NCBI RefSeq assembly: GCF_900198195.1
Contig: NZ_LT899436.1
Location: forward strand, 434,001 to 498,000
Direction of reading: 5' to 3'
Length of the DNA: 64,000 bases
DNA from: Tenacibaculum jejuense
GTDB taxonomy: Bacteria > Bacteroidota > Bacteroidia > Flavobacteriales > Flavobacteriaceae
The notes beneath the pieces are model-generated. The model saw nothing but the letters and a program-made list of their open reading frames with translations. It was not told the origin of the DNA and ran no database searches. Within the stretch, counting starts at the first letter, position 1. Every line of letters begins with the position of its first letter. The translations under genes were made by a program, and so were the position numbers. Positions 47,082 to 56,423 of this stretch are shown here, piece by piece.

Positions 47082-48077
47082 CTATTTATTATACGCCCAT
47101 TTTAAGTAAATAGCTCCCCATGTGAAGCCACCACCAAATGCAGCAAAAATTAAATTATCACCTTTTTTAAGTTCTTTTTCATAGTCTGCAAGTAATAATG
47201 GTAAAGTAGCAGAAGTAGTATTTCCATACTTACTAATATTCATCATTACTTTTTCTTCAGCTAAACCAATTCTATTGGCAGTAGCTTCGATAATTCTTTT
47301 ATTAGCTTGATGTGGAACTAACCAATTTACAGTCTCTTTAGTTAAATTGTTTCGTTCTAATATCTTTTCTGATACATCAGCCATGTTAGAAACTGCAAAT
47401 TTGAATACAGTTCTACCTTCTTGATGTACATAGTGTTGGTTATTTTTGATTGTCTCTTCTGAAGTAGGTAAAATAGATCCTCCGGCATCAATCTTTAAGA
47501 ATTCTCTTCCAATACCGTCACTTCTTAAGTATTCATCCTGGAACCCTAAACCTTCTTCATTAGGTTCAAATAAAGCAGCACCAGCACCATCACCAAAAAT
47601 GATACATGTTGCCCTATCTGTATAATCTATAATAGAAGACATTTTGTCTGCGCCAATTAATAGTACTTTCTTGTATCTACCAGATTCAATATAGCTAGAA
47701 GCGGTAGACATACCATATAAAAAGCTTGAACAAGCTGCTTGTAGGTCGTAAGCAAATGCATTTACAGCTCCAATTTTTGTAGCTGTGTACACTGCTGTAG
47801 ATGCTACCAACATATCTGGAGTTGCAGTAGCCACAATAACTAAATCAATTTCTTCTGGATTAATGTTATTCTTGCTTATTAAATCTTCAGCTGCTTTAAT
47901 GGCTAAGTAAGAAGTACCTTCGCCTTCTTTTTTTAATATTCTTCTTTCTTTAATTCCGGTTCTAGAGGTAATCCATTCATCGTTGGTATCTACCATAGTT
48001 TCCAACTCTTGGTTGGTTAGAATGTAGTCAGGAACATATTTTCCTACTGCTGTAATTGCTGCAGTTATTTTAGCCAT
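47082..48077 (-). CDS. fabH: Beta-ketoacyl-ACP synthase III
   Basis: 331 residues. Active-site cysteine in LQAACSSFLYGM near residue 115, catalytic histidine in WLVPHQANKRI, and asparagine in ISKYGNTTSAT. FabH condenses acetyl-CoA with malonyl-ACP to start fatty-acid chains. Flanked by rpmF upstream (136 bp, with a hairpin) and accB downstream (25 bp). Confidence 0.98.
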   Translation of the reverse strand: MAKITAAITAVGKYVPDYILTNQELETMVDTNDEWITSRTGIKERRILKKEGEGTSYLAIKAAEDLISKNNINPEEIDLVIVATATPDMLVASTAVYTATKIGAVNAFAYDLQAACSSFLYGMSTASSYIESGRYKKVLLIGADKMSSIIDYTDRATCIIFGDGAGAALFEPNEEGLGFQDEYLRSDGIGREFLKIDAGGSILPTSEETIKNNQHYVHQEGRTVFKFAVSNMADVSEKILERNNLTKETVNWLVPHQANKRIIEATANRIGLAEEKVMMNISKYGNTTSATLPLLLADYEKELKKGDNLIFAAFGGGFTWGAIYLKWAYNK

Positions 48078-48143
48078 GTTTGTTACTTATAGTAAATTTA
48101 GTTTTCAAAAGTAGTGATTTTTTTTTCACTTGAAAACGAAAAA

Positions 48144-48171
48144 AACGCCAAAAACTTTCGTTTTTGACGTT
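48144..48171 (-). terminator. Hairpin between rpmF and fabH
   Basis: AACGCCAAAAAC / GTTTTTGACGTT stem with loop TTTC and a T-rich stretch on the minus strand; may partly terminate transcription after rpmF. Confidence 0.65.
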
Positions 48172-48213
48172 AAATATGTTAAACTATAAAATCTTTGCAG
48201 AAGTTATAATATA

Positions 48214-48408
48214 TTAAGCCTCAGCTTCAGTACTATCAATTACCACTTGTCCACGGTAATATAACTTACCTTCGTGCCAGTGAGCTCTATGATATAAATG
48301 TGCTTCTCCAGTAGTAGGATCAACAGCTATCTGAGGCATAGTAGCTTTATAGTGAGTTCTTCTCTTATCTCTTCTAGTTTTTGATATTTTTCTCTTAGGA
48401 TGTGCCAT
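48214..48408 (-). CDS. rpmF: Ribosomal protein L32
   Basis: 64 residues. [19 protein letters not shown] is the standard L32 start. The usual C-terminal zinc cysteines are absent, as in many Bacteroidota L32 proteins. Lies 2 bp after the DUF177 gene, the near-universal DUF177-rpmF pair. Confidence 0.97.
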   Translation of the reverse strand: MAHPKRKISKTRRDKRRTHYKATMPQIAVDPTTGEAHLYHRAHWHEGKLYYRGQVVIDSTEAEA

Positions 48409-48410
48409 TT

Positions 48411-48953
48411 CTATGTATTTTTTCCTGTTAGTAAATCTTTTAACTTATCCCACCTCGGGTCGGTTGATTCATCTTCAACCGGTTTCTCTTTATTAATCTC
48501 TAATTCCTTTAGTCTCTCTAAAGTTTCAGATTTCATTGTTCCATTGATTACATCTGGATGCACTCTTTTTTTAGGAACAGAAAGAATTGTTAATTCATAA
48601 ATATATTGAGCAATATTTAATTGGTATTCTTCGTGAGGAATGATTAAAATATCTTCATTGTCATCATTAAACTCCTGTCCGAATTTAACTATCAGTTTAA
48701 ATTCTCCTTCTATTGGTTGATCAAATAATTCACTTGTTAAATCACAAGGAACATTAACAGATCCACTAATCGAAAATAAAACTTCAAATAATGTGCTCTT
48801 CTTTATGAACTCAACATCAACAATTACATTAGTTTCGTTGAATTCTTCATACTGAAATTCTTTAAAGAACGTGTTGTCAATTTGGTATTGAAACTCGTGG
48901 CTACCTTCTTTCAAGCCTACAAAAGGAATACTATATTCTTTTAAACCTTTCAT
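48411..48953 (-). CDS. YceD family protein (DUF177)
   Basis: 180 residues with the DUF177 signature region [10 protein letters not shown] (here with a single cysteine) and the C-terminal [13 protein letters not shown] block. YceD proteins are linked to 23S rRNA and L32 assembly and are encoded directly upstream of rpmF, as here. Confidence 0.93.
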   Translation of the reverse strand: MKGLKEYSIPFVGLKEGSHEFQYQIDNTFFKEFQYEEFNETNVIVDVEFIKKSTLFEVLFSISGSVNVPCDLTSELFDQPIEGEFKLIVKFGQEFNDDNEDILIIPHEEYQLNIAQYIYELTILSVPKKRVHPDVINGTMKSETLERLKELEINKEKPVEDESTDPRWDKLKDLLTGKNT

Positions 48954-49016
48954 TTACAATATCAATTTGAGGGCGCAAATATAATAAAATATTTTTTTAA
49001 AAAAGAAGAATTAGAA

Positions 49017-50051
49017 CTATTTTGATTTTAATGTATTCGACTCTAATTCAATATTTTCTTTTCTGTTTCTATAAATTTTTAAAGAACTAAATAAAGCTTC
49101 TTTAAAAGATTCTACGTTTGCTTTGTTTTTTCCTGCTATATCAAAGCCTGTTCCGTGGTCTGGAGATGTTCTAATTCTGTTAAGTCCAGCAGTAAAATTC
49201 ACACCGTTTCCAAAAGATAATGCTTTAAAAGGTGCCAATCCTTGATCATGGTACATTGCTAAGACTCCATCAAATTGTTCATAAGTCTTAGACCCAAAGA
49301 ATCCATCTGCAGCATAAGGTCCGAAAACCATCTTACCTGTCTTTTTAATTTCAGCAATAGTAGGTCTTATAATTTCATCATCTTCTTTTCCCATAACTCC
49401 TTTGTCTCCACAATGAGGATTTAAACCTAAAATTGCAATCTTAGGTTTATTGATACTAAAATCTCTTTTTAAAGATTGATGCATAATATCCACTTTGTTT
49501 TTGATAAGCTCAGGTGTAATAAGTTCAGATATTTTTGAAACAGGAACATGACCTGTAATTAATCCTATCCTTAAATCTTCACACATTAAAATCATTAAAC
49601 TATCCCCTTCCAATTCATTTTCTAAGAACTCTGTATGACCAGGAAAATTGAATTCTTTAGATTGGATGTTTTCTTTGTTAATAGGAGCAGTTAACAATAC
49701 GTTAATAGCATTGTTTTTAAGTGCATCTACTGCTGTAGCTAGTGATTTTAATGCATACTTTCCTCCATCGGGTGTTATTTTACCAAGTTCTACTTTTACA
49801 TCTTCTTTCCAGATATTTAGTAAATTAATTTTTCCATGTACAATCTTATCTAATGATTGTATACCATGAATACTATTATTTAAGTTTAATGCTTTTTTAT
49901 GGAAGGAAATAACTTTGTTAGAGCCGAAAATAACAGGAGTACAGAATTCTAACATTCGTTTATCTTCAAATGTTTTAAGAATGACTTCTATACCTATACC
50001 ATTAATATCTCCAATTGAGATTCCGACAATAATTTTATTCGTTTTTTCCAT
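49017..50051 (-). CDS. pdxA: 4-hydroxythreonine-4-phosphate dehydrogenase
   Basis: 344 residues. PdxA motifs GISIGDINGIGIEV, metal-ligand region NFPGHTEFL, LNPHCGDKGVMGKED, AMYHDQGLAPFKAL and the final TSPDHGTGFDIAG. Catalyses an NAD-dependent step of pyridoxal phosphate synthesis. Divergent from ribE, upstream of the DUF177-rpmF-fabH group. Confidence 0.97.
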   Translation of the reverse strand: MEKTNKIIVGISIGDINGIGIEVILKTFEDKRMLEFCTPVIFGSNKVISFHKKALNLNNSIHGIQSLDKIVHGKINLLNIWKEDVKVELGKITPDGGKYALKSLATAVDALKNNAINVLLTAPINKENIQSKEFNFPGHTEFLENELEGDSLMILMCEDLRIGLITGHVPVSKISELITPELIKNKVDIMHQSLKRDFSINKPKIAILGLNPHCGDKGVMGKEDDEIIRPTIAEIKKTGKMVFGPYAADGFFGSKTYEQFDGVLAMYHDQGLAPFKALSFGNGVNFTAGLNRIRTSPDHGTGFDIAGKNKANVESFKEALFSSLKIYRNRKENIELESNTLKSK

Positions 50052-50108
50052 ATTTAGAATACCTATGTTGTATTTTTGATGTTAACAAAAGTAACTAAAT
50101 TTTAAGGA

Positions 50109-50699
50109 ATGTTTACAGGTATAATTGAAACACTTGCAAGTGTTACTGAGCTAAAGAAAGAACAAGAAAATATTCATATTTCTTTAAAAAGCGAAATTAC
50201 AAACGAACTAAAAATAGATCAGAGTGTTGCTCATAATGGCGTTTGTTTAACTGTTGTTGCAATTGATAACGATGAGTATACAGTCACAGCAATTAAAGAA
50301 ACTATTGATAAGAGTAATATCGGGACTTTAAAAATCGGTGATGAGGTAAATTTAGAAAGAGCGATGAAGTTAGGAGACCGTTTAGATGGTCATATCGTTC
50401 AGGGTCATGTAGATCAAACAGGTGTTTGTAAAGGAATTAAAGATGAAGGAGGAAGTACTGTATTTACCTTCGAATATGATTCTGAATTAAATAATATTAC
50501 TATTGAAAAAGGTTCTGTAACTGTAAATGGTGTGAGTTTAACAGTTGTAAATTCTAAACGTAATGAATTTAGTGTAGCAATTATTCCTTACACTTTAGAA
50601 CATACAGTTTTTAAGCACTTTGAAGTTGGAACAAAGGTAAATTTAGAGTTTGACGTTATTGGTAAGTATGTGGCAAGACTTCAGGAGTTTAGAAGTTAA
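50109..50699 (+). CDS. ribE: Riboflavin synthase alpha subunit
   Basis: 196 residues with the two tandem lumazine-binding halves: MFTGIIETLASV start, SVAHNGVCLTVV in the first, and VTVNGVSLTVV in the second. Joins two lumazine molecules to riboflavin in the cytosol. No FMN riboswitch in the 57-bp upstream gap. Confidence 0.97.
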   Translation: MFTGIIETLASVTELKKEQENIHISLKSEITNELKIDQSVAHNGVCLTVVAIDNDEYTVTAIKETIDKSNIGTLKIGDEVNLERAMKLGDRLDGHIVQGHVDQTGVCKGIKDEGGSTVFTFEYDSELNNITIEKGSVTVNGVSLTVVNSKRNEFSVAIIPYTLEHTVFKHFEVGTKVNLEFDVIGKYVARLQEFRS

Positions 50700-50790
50700 C
50701 ATTTAAAACAGCTTATAAATATTTTAGCGTTGAAGTAAAAGTAGTTTTTTTAGATAATTATTCTATATTTAGGCTTTTAAATAATTAACT

Positions 50791-53700
50791 ATGAAAAGCT
50801 TATATAAGAGAATCTCTGCCGAGGTTCCTAGTGACTACACCAAACCTTCACAATCGTTTAAAAAGCATGTTTGGCTTTCAGTTCTAGGATTGTTAGCCTT
50901 TATTGTTTTGTATTTAGGTCTTACGATATGGTTTGGGCGATTGGCGTACAATTTAGCAATGGATGCCCATAATTTCGATGGTCATTTCTTCAATTATCTT
51001 TTGGCTTTTGGATTTGGCTTTCTGTCACTATTCATGGCAAAATCATTGTTCTTTCTTAATAAGAGAGAAGATAATCCAATTCATAAATACATTACGGAAA
51101 AAGAAGAACCTGTTTTATTTGATTATTTATATCAATTAGCAGATGAAGCTGGAGCTCCAAAACCAAACAAAGTTTTTCTAACTGATAGAGTTAATGCAAG
51201 TGTATCTTATGATATTTCTTTAATCAATTTAATTTTTCCATCAAAAAAGAATTTAGAAATAGGATTAGGGATTACTAATGTTTTAAGTTTGGGAGAATTA
51301 AAAGCAGTTTTAGCTCATGAATTTGGACATTTTGCGCAGCGTTCTATGCTTTTGGGAAGGTATGTTTATGTAGTACAACAAATTGCAGCACGTATTGTTG
51401 GTAAAAGAGATGCTTTTGATTCTTTTTTAGCAGGCTTGTCGAGAATAGATCTTCGTATTGCTTGGATAGGCTGGATATTATCAATCTTAGTTTGGTCTGT
51501 AAGATCATTTATAGAAATATGTTTTCGCGTGGTTGTAGTTGCTGAAAGGGCTTTATCTCGTGAAATGGAATTTCAAGCAGATTTAGTTGCTGTGTCTTTA
51601 ACTGGAAGTGACGCTTTAATTCATGCGTTATACAAATTACAGGTAGCAGATGAAGCTCATGAAAATGCAATTCAGTGTATGAGTGAGTTGTTAGGTGAAA
51701 AAAAAGCCATAAAAGATATGTATACTTTGCAAAGTAATTACATTGAAAGAATGGCTGTTATATTGAACGATCCTGCTTATGGGAAATCTCCTACAGTACC
51801 AGACCAATCCCCAGAAGAAAATAGAATTTTTGCCAATAAGAAATACAATCCGCCAAAGATGTGGGCAACTCACCCTGCAGATATTGATAGAGAAAATAAT
51901 GCAAAGAAGAACTATATTTTTGAAGAGATCGATGAAAGATCTTCTTGGGAGTTATTTTCTGATCCAAAGTTTTACAGGGAGGAAATGACAAAACGTTTGA
52001 TTAGTACAGCTAAAGTTGAAACTACAGATGAAGTTGAAGAGGAAGGAATTAAATATCAGAATAAATCATATTTCGATTGGACGTTTCTTGAACCAGAGTA
52101 CAACTCTAATTTTTTAAATAGATTTCCATTTCAAAATTTTGAATCGTATGAAGATTTGCTAAATAAGGAAATAAAAGATGTTGATTTAGATACTACAGTA
52201 AGTAAATTGTATCCACATTATATAAGTAATGATATACAAGAATTGCAAGAATTAGAAGAGGAAATTATTGCTTTAGAAGTGAGTAAAGACGAATCTTTAA
52301 CTTTAGAGAAAAGAAAAATATGGCATAGAGGAAACGAGGTGAAGAGAAAAGATATCCCTGAAATATTAAAAGGGTTAAAAGAAGAAGTAGCTGTAATCAG
52401 AGAGAAATTAAAAGAACACGATGTTTTATGTAGATCTACTTTTCAGAGGTTAGCTAAAGAAGTAGATCAAAGTTGGGCAGATTATCATAAAAGATTGATC
52501 AAACTTGTGCATTATAGTGAACATGCTATGGCAAACTTAAAAGATGTGATACGCAAGTATAATAATGTAATGGGTATTGCTTTAGCTGATGGAAATGTTT
52601 CAGATGACGAATTGGTTCGTATTTTATCTATAGGTGATACTTATCATATAACGCTAAGAAGAATATATAAACATGCCGAAACTTTTACATTAAATAACAC
52701 GCTATTGAAAAACATGAACACCGATCATTATAATAGTTTGTTTGAAGAATTTAAGTTGCCGCCTCCTAGTAAAGAGAATATTAATGAGTGGGTACAGGTT
52801 GTAGATGGATGGGCTTCTGTTGCTTTGACAGCTTTGAATAAATTGAGAAATGAATCTTTAGAATTACTATTAGAGACTGAGAAATATATAAAACAAGCTT
52901 ATACAGAAAAACTTACTGAGAAAACTACAGCAATAATTAAAGGTTTTCCAGATCGTTACGATACATTAATTCCGGGAAAGGAAAGGAAACTACAAACAAA
53001 ATTAGGTGTTTGGGATCGTTTTGTAACTGGAGATGGAATTATACCTTCCATAGCAAAGTTTGGAATATCAGGAGGTATTGTATTTGCGGCAATTTTCTTT
53101 GGAAATCGTTCGCAAAAATTGCCTTTATATATTTATAATGGATTACAAACTACAGTAAGTGTAACCGTTGGAAGTGAATTTTTCGAGATTGAACCTAATT
53201 ATAACGAAGAATTACTAATCAATTATGGAACAAACTACATTATCAAAGCTAAAAATTCAGAAGGACAAATTATTGATAGTCTTAATTTTTCAATGAATGA
53301 GCATTCTGCTTATATGTACAACGTAGCCAATGCTGCTGTGATGATGAAATATCCTGTTTTTTATGGTGTTGGAGCTTTTACAAGTCCAAAAAGTGAGACA
53401 GAATTATTAAATGAAAGTAAGATATTCCCTATAAAGGCAGATTACATACTAGCAGAACCACCTCAAGAAATTTCTATGCCTTCAGGAGTAAGTGTAGAAA
53501 GAAAAGACGTATTGTTGGCATACAGTGAGCAAGGTCCTCAAGAATTGTTGTCAATTTTGAAAGATGAAGATCAGATTTCAGAAATGATTGAAACTCATGT
53601 AAAGTGGGATGATGATGATAGTAAACAAATTGTAAATTGGTTATACTATTTAAGAGGAACAAAAGAAGGTCTAGCGGTTTTAAATTCACGATTAAATAGA

Positions 53701-54627
53701 AATCCTAAGGAATTTATTAGTCTAAGAGCATTACAAGATTTATCTGATTCTACAGCTCACGAAGATATTTGTAATAAACATGTAGAACTTGCTCGAGAAG
53801 AACCAGATAACCCAGATTTATATTATTTATCAATTCGGTGTATCAAGGATGAGAAATTGAAAGATAGTAAGTTTTTAGAAGGGTATAAAAAATGGAATCA
53901 ACACAATTGGTTGGCTTATGCTTCTGGATATATTTATACACAAAAAAATAATCTAGAAGAAGCATATGAGGCTTACAGAGTTGCTGCCAAAGGTAATCCA
54001 ACACTAAGATCAATGATAGCTTTAGATGTTGAAAGAATAAAAAGAATCTTGAATTTAAAAGGAAAAAAACGATACAGAACTATAATAAAAAATGAACAAG
54101 TAAAATATTATCAAAATCTAGAATCAGGTAAAATCGAAAATGGTGAAAACAATCCAGATTATATCTTTTATCTCATAAATAACGGTAAGATTGATGAGGC
54201 TTATGAATTGGTAAAAAAATATGATGAGCGTATGAGTTATGTGAATTATTTTATAGCTGCATCAAAAGGAGTAAAGAAAGATTTAAGAGATAAACTAATT
54301 CGAAATTTAGATATTAACCAGTTGAATTATAATTCTGTATGGCCTATTTTAGGATTGCATGTTTTAGATAATAAAGATTATACAGACTTATTACCTGTTT
54401 TTCAACCATTAGATATGGAAGCGAAAGATGTTAATAAATTGATCTCTTTAATAAAGCAAAGAGATTTTTCTGGAGTAGATGATCGTATTCAAAACTTAAC
54501 AACTCAGTGGAAAGCTCAAGTTTATGTTTTATCTAGTATTATTCAAAAAGGAAACATTCCAATTAAGTGGAAAGAAGTGATTAAAGGAGGGTTGTTTATA
54601 TCTGAAAAACCTTATTTAGGACTTTAA
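50791..54627 (+). CDS. Very large M48 family metallopeptidase
   Basis: 1278 residues, about three to four times longer than HtpX. Two N-terminal membrane helices (about 28-50 and 67-90) precede the M48 core with HEFGH near residue 175 (LAHEFGHFAQRSM) and the third ligand in REMEFQADLVAV near 258. A long helical region follows (about 340-740), another hydrophobic segment near 755-775, and a TPR-like C-terminal part (about 1020-1270). Active site should face the cytosol as in HtpX. Terminates against the peptide locus; whether it processes those peptides is unknown and not implied by the sequence. Confidence 0.9.
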   Translation: MKSLYKRISAEVPSDYTKPSQSFKKHVWLSVLGLLAFIVLYLGLTIWFGRLAYNLAMDAHNFDGHFFNYLLAFGFGFLSLFMAKSLFFLNKREDNPIHKYITEKEEPVLFDYLYQLADEAGAPKPNKVFLTDRVNASVSYDISLINLIFPSKKNLEIGLGITNVLSLGELKAVLAHEFGHFAQRSMLLGRYVYVVQQIAARIVGKRDAFDSFLAGLSRIDLRIAWIGWILSILVWSVRSFIEICFRVVVVAERALSREMEFQADLVAVSLTGSDALIHALYKLQVADEAHENAIQCMSELLGEKKAIKDMYTLQSNYIERMAVILNDPAYGKSPTVPDQSPEENRIFANKKYNPPKMWATHPADIDRENNAKKNYIFEEIDERSSWELFSDPKFYREEMTKRLISTAKVETTDEVEEEGIKYQNKSYFDWTFLEPEYNSNFLNRFPFQNFESYEDLLNKEIKDVDLDTTVSKLYPHYISNDIQELQELEEEIIALEVSKDESLTLEKRKIWHRGNEVKRKDIPEILKGLKEEVAVIREKLKEHDVLCRSTFQRLAKEVDQSWADYHKRLIKLVHYSEHAMANLKDVIRKYNNVMGIALADGNVSDDELVRILSIGDTYHITLRRIYKHAETFTLNNTLLKNMNTDHYNSLFEEFKLPPPSKENINEWVQVVDGWASVALTALNKLRNESLELLLETEKYIKQAYTEKLTEKTTAIIKGFPDRYDTLIPGKERKLQTKLGVWDRFVTGDGIIPSIAKFGISGGIVFAAIFFGNRSQKLPLYIYNGLQTTVSVTVGSEFFEIEPNYNEELLINYGTNYIIKAKNSEGQIIDSLNFSMNEHSAYMYNVANAAVMMKYPVFYGVGAFTSPKSETELLNESKIFPIKADYILAEPPQEISMPSGVSVERKDVLLAYSEQGPQELLSILKDEDQISEMIETHVKWDDDDSKQIVNWLYYLRGTKEGLAVLNSRLNRNPKEFISLRALQDLSDSTAHEDICNKHVELAREEPDNPDLYYLSIRCIKDEKLKDSKFLEGYKKWNQHNWLAYASGYIYTQKNNLEEAYEAYRVAAKGNPTLRSMIALDVERIKRILNLKGKKRYRTIIKNEQVKYYQNLESGKIENGENNPDYIFYLINNGKIDEAYELVKKYDERMSYVNYFIAASKGVKKDLRDKLIRNLDINQLNYNSVWPILGLHVLDNKDYTDLLPVFQPLDMEAKDVNKLISLIKQRDFSGVDDRIQNLTTQWKAQVYVLSSIIQKGNIPIKWKEVIKGGLFISEKPYLGL

Positions 54628-54668
54628 TTTATTATAATATTTAAATAATATTAGAATTGAAAAAATAA

Positions 54669-54698
54669 GAAAGACTACCAAAAATGGTAGTCTTTCTG
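54669..54698. terminator. Bidirectional terminator between M48 gene and peptide locus
   Basis: Perfect 12-bp stem AGAAAGACTACC / GGTAGTCTTTCT with loop AAAAAT, between two convergent units. It ends transcription of the M48 gene and probably also of the leader-peptide genes. Confidence 0.92.
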
Positions 54699-54809
54699 CT
54701 TATATAAGTGAATGTAAATTGGAAATAAAAACTTAATCTTATATTCCTACATTCGGTAGAAGGTTCAAAGATTTACTTTTTATCTAAGTGTAAGTCTTAA
54801 TTTTTCCTT

Positions 54810-55028
54810 TTATATAGGAAAACAAAAAACGCTTACTTTAACACGTATCCTACATTCGTAAGGTAATTGGTGATATTGCGCACATGTGCCACAACTTGAA
54901 CTATCTACGCCTTCAAAATATCCATAACAAGTTGGGCTGGAGAAACAACGAACATCGCCGCCACCGTGGATATTTTTTTGAGTACTCTTATCTAGACTTT
55001 TGCCTAATGTTGAAATTATTTTTTTCAT
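54810..55028 (-). CDS. Double-glycine leader peptide 1, six-Cys core
   Basis: 72 residues: a 23-residue leader (starts MKKIISTLGKSL, ends KNIHGG) and a 49-residue core with six cysteines spaced C-x5-C-x11-C-x2-C-x9-C-x9-C. The CGTC then QYHQLP then C layout closely matches peptide 10 at 58745 (CASC, EYNALP), with equal core length, so the two share a scaffold. Cleavage after GG by the C39 transporter is predicted. Last gene of the locus, 10 bp downstream of peptide 2. Function (bacteriocin, toxin or signal) unknown. Confidence 0.85.
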   Translation of the reverse strand: MKKIISTLGKSLDKSTQKNIHGGGDVRCFSSPTCYGYFEGVDSSSCGTCAQYHQLPYECRIRVKVSVFCFPI

Positions 55029-55038
55029 GTTTTTAGGT

Positions 55039-55185
55039 TTATGCGTCGCAACTACAAGCAGGCTTTAATATTAAGTGTTCCCACATTCTACAGATAGCAT
55101 GAGAACATTTAGTTGTACCTCCTTGAATTGTTTTTTGTTCAGATTTATTTAGGCTTTTACCTAGTGTTGAAATTACTTTTTTCAT
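55039..55185 (-). CDS. Double-glycine leader peptide 2, four-Cys core (short)
   Basis: 48 residues read from ATG 55185 to TAA 55039: leader starting MKKVISTLGKSLNKS and ending KTIQGG, then a 25-residue core TTKCSHAICRMW...PACSCDA with four cysteines (C-x4-C-x12-C-x1-C). Its leader is closest to that of peptide 1. Too short for most gene-calling cut-offs. It lies 34 bp after the stop of peptide 3. Smallest core in the locus. Confidence 0.82.
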   Translation of the reverse strand: MKKVISTLGKSLNKSEQKTIQGGTTKCSHAICRMWEHLILKPACSCDA

Positions 55186-55219
55186 GTTTATATTTATTTA
55201 GAAAGGAAAAAATCATGTT

Positions 55220-55405
55220 TTAACAAGACCCGAATTGACCACAATTATATGATGGGTCGCCACCTAAAAAAGGGTAGTTACTTAACCAAAAGCCTTGTGT
55301 TCTAGTACAACAAAATTGATATGGAGTTGGAATAAATCCTCCATGGATTTCCTTTTGTTTGGTTTTGCTTAATGAATGTCCTAAGTTTTTGATTGATTTC
55401 TTCAT
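55220..55405 (-). CDS. Double-glycine leader peptide 3, four-Cys core
   Basis: 61 residues from the ATG at 55405, which restores the common MKKSI start; an ATG three codons upstream is less likely. Leader ends QKEIHGG; the 38-residue core is aromatic-rich (FIPTPYQFCCTRTQGFW) with a CC pair and two C-terminal cysteines (NCGQFGSC). A stem-loop (55428-55454) replaces the pseudoknot element upstream. Confidence 0.83.
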   Translation of the reverse strand: MKKSIKNLGHSLSKTKQKEIHGGFIPTPYQFCCTRTQGFWLSNYPFLGGDPSYNCGQFGSC

Positions 55406-55427
55406 GATACTCATATTTAAAGTGCAA

Positions 55428-55454
55428 TTGAGAGGTTTTAGATAAACTTCTCAA
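55428..55454 (-). other. Stem-loop upstream of peptide 3
   Basis: TTGAGA-A-GTTT-ATCT-AAAC-C-TCTCAA on the minus strand, a 10-bp stem with one A/C mismatch, in the same position as the pseudoknot elements of other peptide genes but different in sequence. Confidence 0.6.
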
Positions 55455-55484
55455 TAGCGTTTTTTAACTATTTGTTTTTTTGAA

Positions 55485-55679
55485 TTAGTAGTTTATCCAA
55501 CCACCACGTCCATCACAAACTCCAGGACAATGAGGAGGTCCACATTTAATAGTAGTAGTAGCTGTAGGACATACTTCTGGACATGATTGAATTCTGATAA
55601 GAGGAACAATACCACCTGTAATTTCAGTTTGCTTCGCTTTGTTTAAAGCTTTACCAAGATTTAAGATTGATTTTTTCAT
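55485..55679 (-). CDS. Double-glycine leader peptide 4, five-Cys core
   Basis: 64 residues from ATG 55679. Leader MKKSILNLGKALNKA...TEITGG; 41-residue core with five cysteines and the block CGPPHCPGVCDGRGG. Paralogue of peptide 5 (CGPPHCPGVCNGRGG), with an identical first 44 nt of leader DNA, so a local duplication. Preceded by pseudoknot element A. An odd cysteine count leaves one free thiol or allows a dimer. Confidence 0.87.
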   Translation of the reverse strand: MKKSILNLGKALNKAKQTEITGGIVPLIRIQSCPEVCPTATTTIKCGPPHCPGVCDGRGGWINY

Positions 55680-55707
55680 AATAAAAAGATTTAAAGTTGA
55701 ATTAAAT

Positions 55708-55753
55708 CCCTGAATATTTAAAGACACTCAAGGTTTATGTCTATTCTTCGCGA
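55708..55753 (-). promoter_or_regulatory. Pseudoknot element A (upstream of peptide 4)
   Basis: On the minus strand: flank TCGCGAAGAAT, stem 1 AGACAT/GTGTCT, stem 2 CCTTGA/TCAGGG (one G.T pair), 14 nt between the stem-2 arms. The ATG is 29 nt further on. Confidence 0.75.
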
Positions 55754-55784
55754 TACAATGTTTACTACATTAAATAAAATGATA

Positions 55785-55805
55785 GAGGAGTTGGAGTAAC
55801 TCCTC
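55785..55805 (-). terminator. Hairpin after peptide 5
   Basis: GAGGAGTT / AACTCCTC, 8-bp stem with 5-nt loop, 9 bp after the stop of peptide 5 on the minus strand. Weak T tail; may end or stabilise the transcript. Confidence 0.6.
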
Positions 55806-55813
55806 AAATCTTT

Positions 55814-56005
55814 TTAGTACCTATCGGCACCACCACGTCCATTACATACTCCTGGACAATGAGGAGGTCCACATTTAGTTCCTCTAGGTGCAGTACGACA
55901 TACTTCGTCACAAGTAGCTACTCTAATCGGAACAATTCCTCCGTTAACTTCTGCTTGTCTAGCTTTGTTTAAAGCTTTACCAAGATTTAAGATTGATTTT
56001 TTCAT
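55814..56005 (-). CDS. Double-glycine leader peptide 5, five-Cys core
   Basis: 63 residues. Leader MKKSILNLGKALNKA...AEVNGG; 40-residue core with CDEVC, then KCGPPHCPGVCNGRGG. Sister of peptide 4: cysteine positions and the CGPPHCPGVC block are kept while the intervening residues differ, indicating duplication followed by divergence. Preceded by pseudoknot element B. Confidence 0.87.
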   Translation of the reverse strand: MKKSILNLGKALNKARQAEVNGGIVPIRVATCDEVCRTAPRGTKCGPPHCPGVCNGRGGADRY

Positions 56006-56032
56006 AATGAAAGGTTTTAAAATTGATTAAAT

Positions 56033-56078
56033 CCTTGAACATTTAAAGACACTCAAGGTCTATGTCTATTCTTCGCGA
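56033..56078 (-). promoter_or_regulatory. Pseudoknot element B (upstream of peptide 5)
   Basis: Flank TCGCGAAGAAT, stem 1 AGACAT/GTGTCT, stem 2 CCTTGA/TCAAGG (perfect), 14 nt between stem-2 arms, 27 nt from the stem-2 end to the ATG. A further TTGAACA upstream can pair with TGTTCAA. Confidence 0.78.
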
Positions 56079-56130
56079 TAAAATTGTTCAAAAGGAAATA
56101 TGTTTTTACTTGTGAACAAAAAGTTATAGG

Positions 56131-56153
56131 TTTTGATATATTTAATATCAAAA
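56131..56153 (-). other. Inverted repeat after peptide 6
   Basis: TTTTGATAT / ATATCAAAA with a 5-nt centre, 22 bp after the peptide 6 stop on the minus strand. A stem-loop in RNA or a protein-binding dyad; purpose not known. Confidence 0.45.
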
Positions 56154-56174
56154 TATTTGGCCTTACTAGGCTTT

Positions 56175-56396
56175 TTAAGCGTAAATAGGATTTCCTCCGC
56201 CGCTTCCTCCACAATTTGGATGATTCGGAATAATAGCAGGGAAGTTTAAATAACAATAGCTTCCTTGACCTCCATTTAATACGTAATTTCTACCATTACA
56301 GTGGTAACGGCAAGTTCTAAGAAGCATTCCACCATTAATTTCTGTTTGCTCTTTCTTGTTTAAAGTTTTACCTAATTTCGAAATTGAGTTTTTCAT
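56175..56396 (-). CDS. Double-glycine leader peptide 6, four-Cys core with Gly-rich tail
   Basis: 73 residues. Leader MKNSISKLGKTLNKK...TEINGG; 50-residue core with four cysteines (TCRYHC, YC, NC), a GGQG segment and a tail GGSGGGNPIYA. Gly-rich tail is shared in style with peptide 13. Preceded by truncated element C. Confidence 0.84.
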   Translation of the reverse strand: MKNSISKLGKTLNKKEQTEINGGMLLRTCRYHCNGRNYVLNGGQGSYCYLNFPAIIPNHPNCGGSGGGNPIYA

Positions 56397-56423
56397 AATA
56401 ATAAGATTTTAATTGATTGAATT

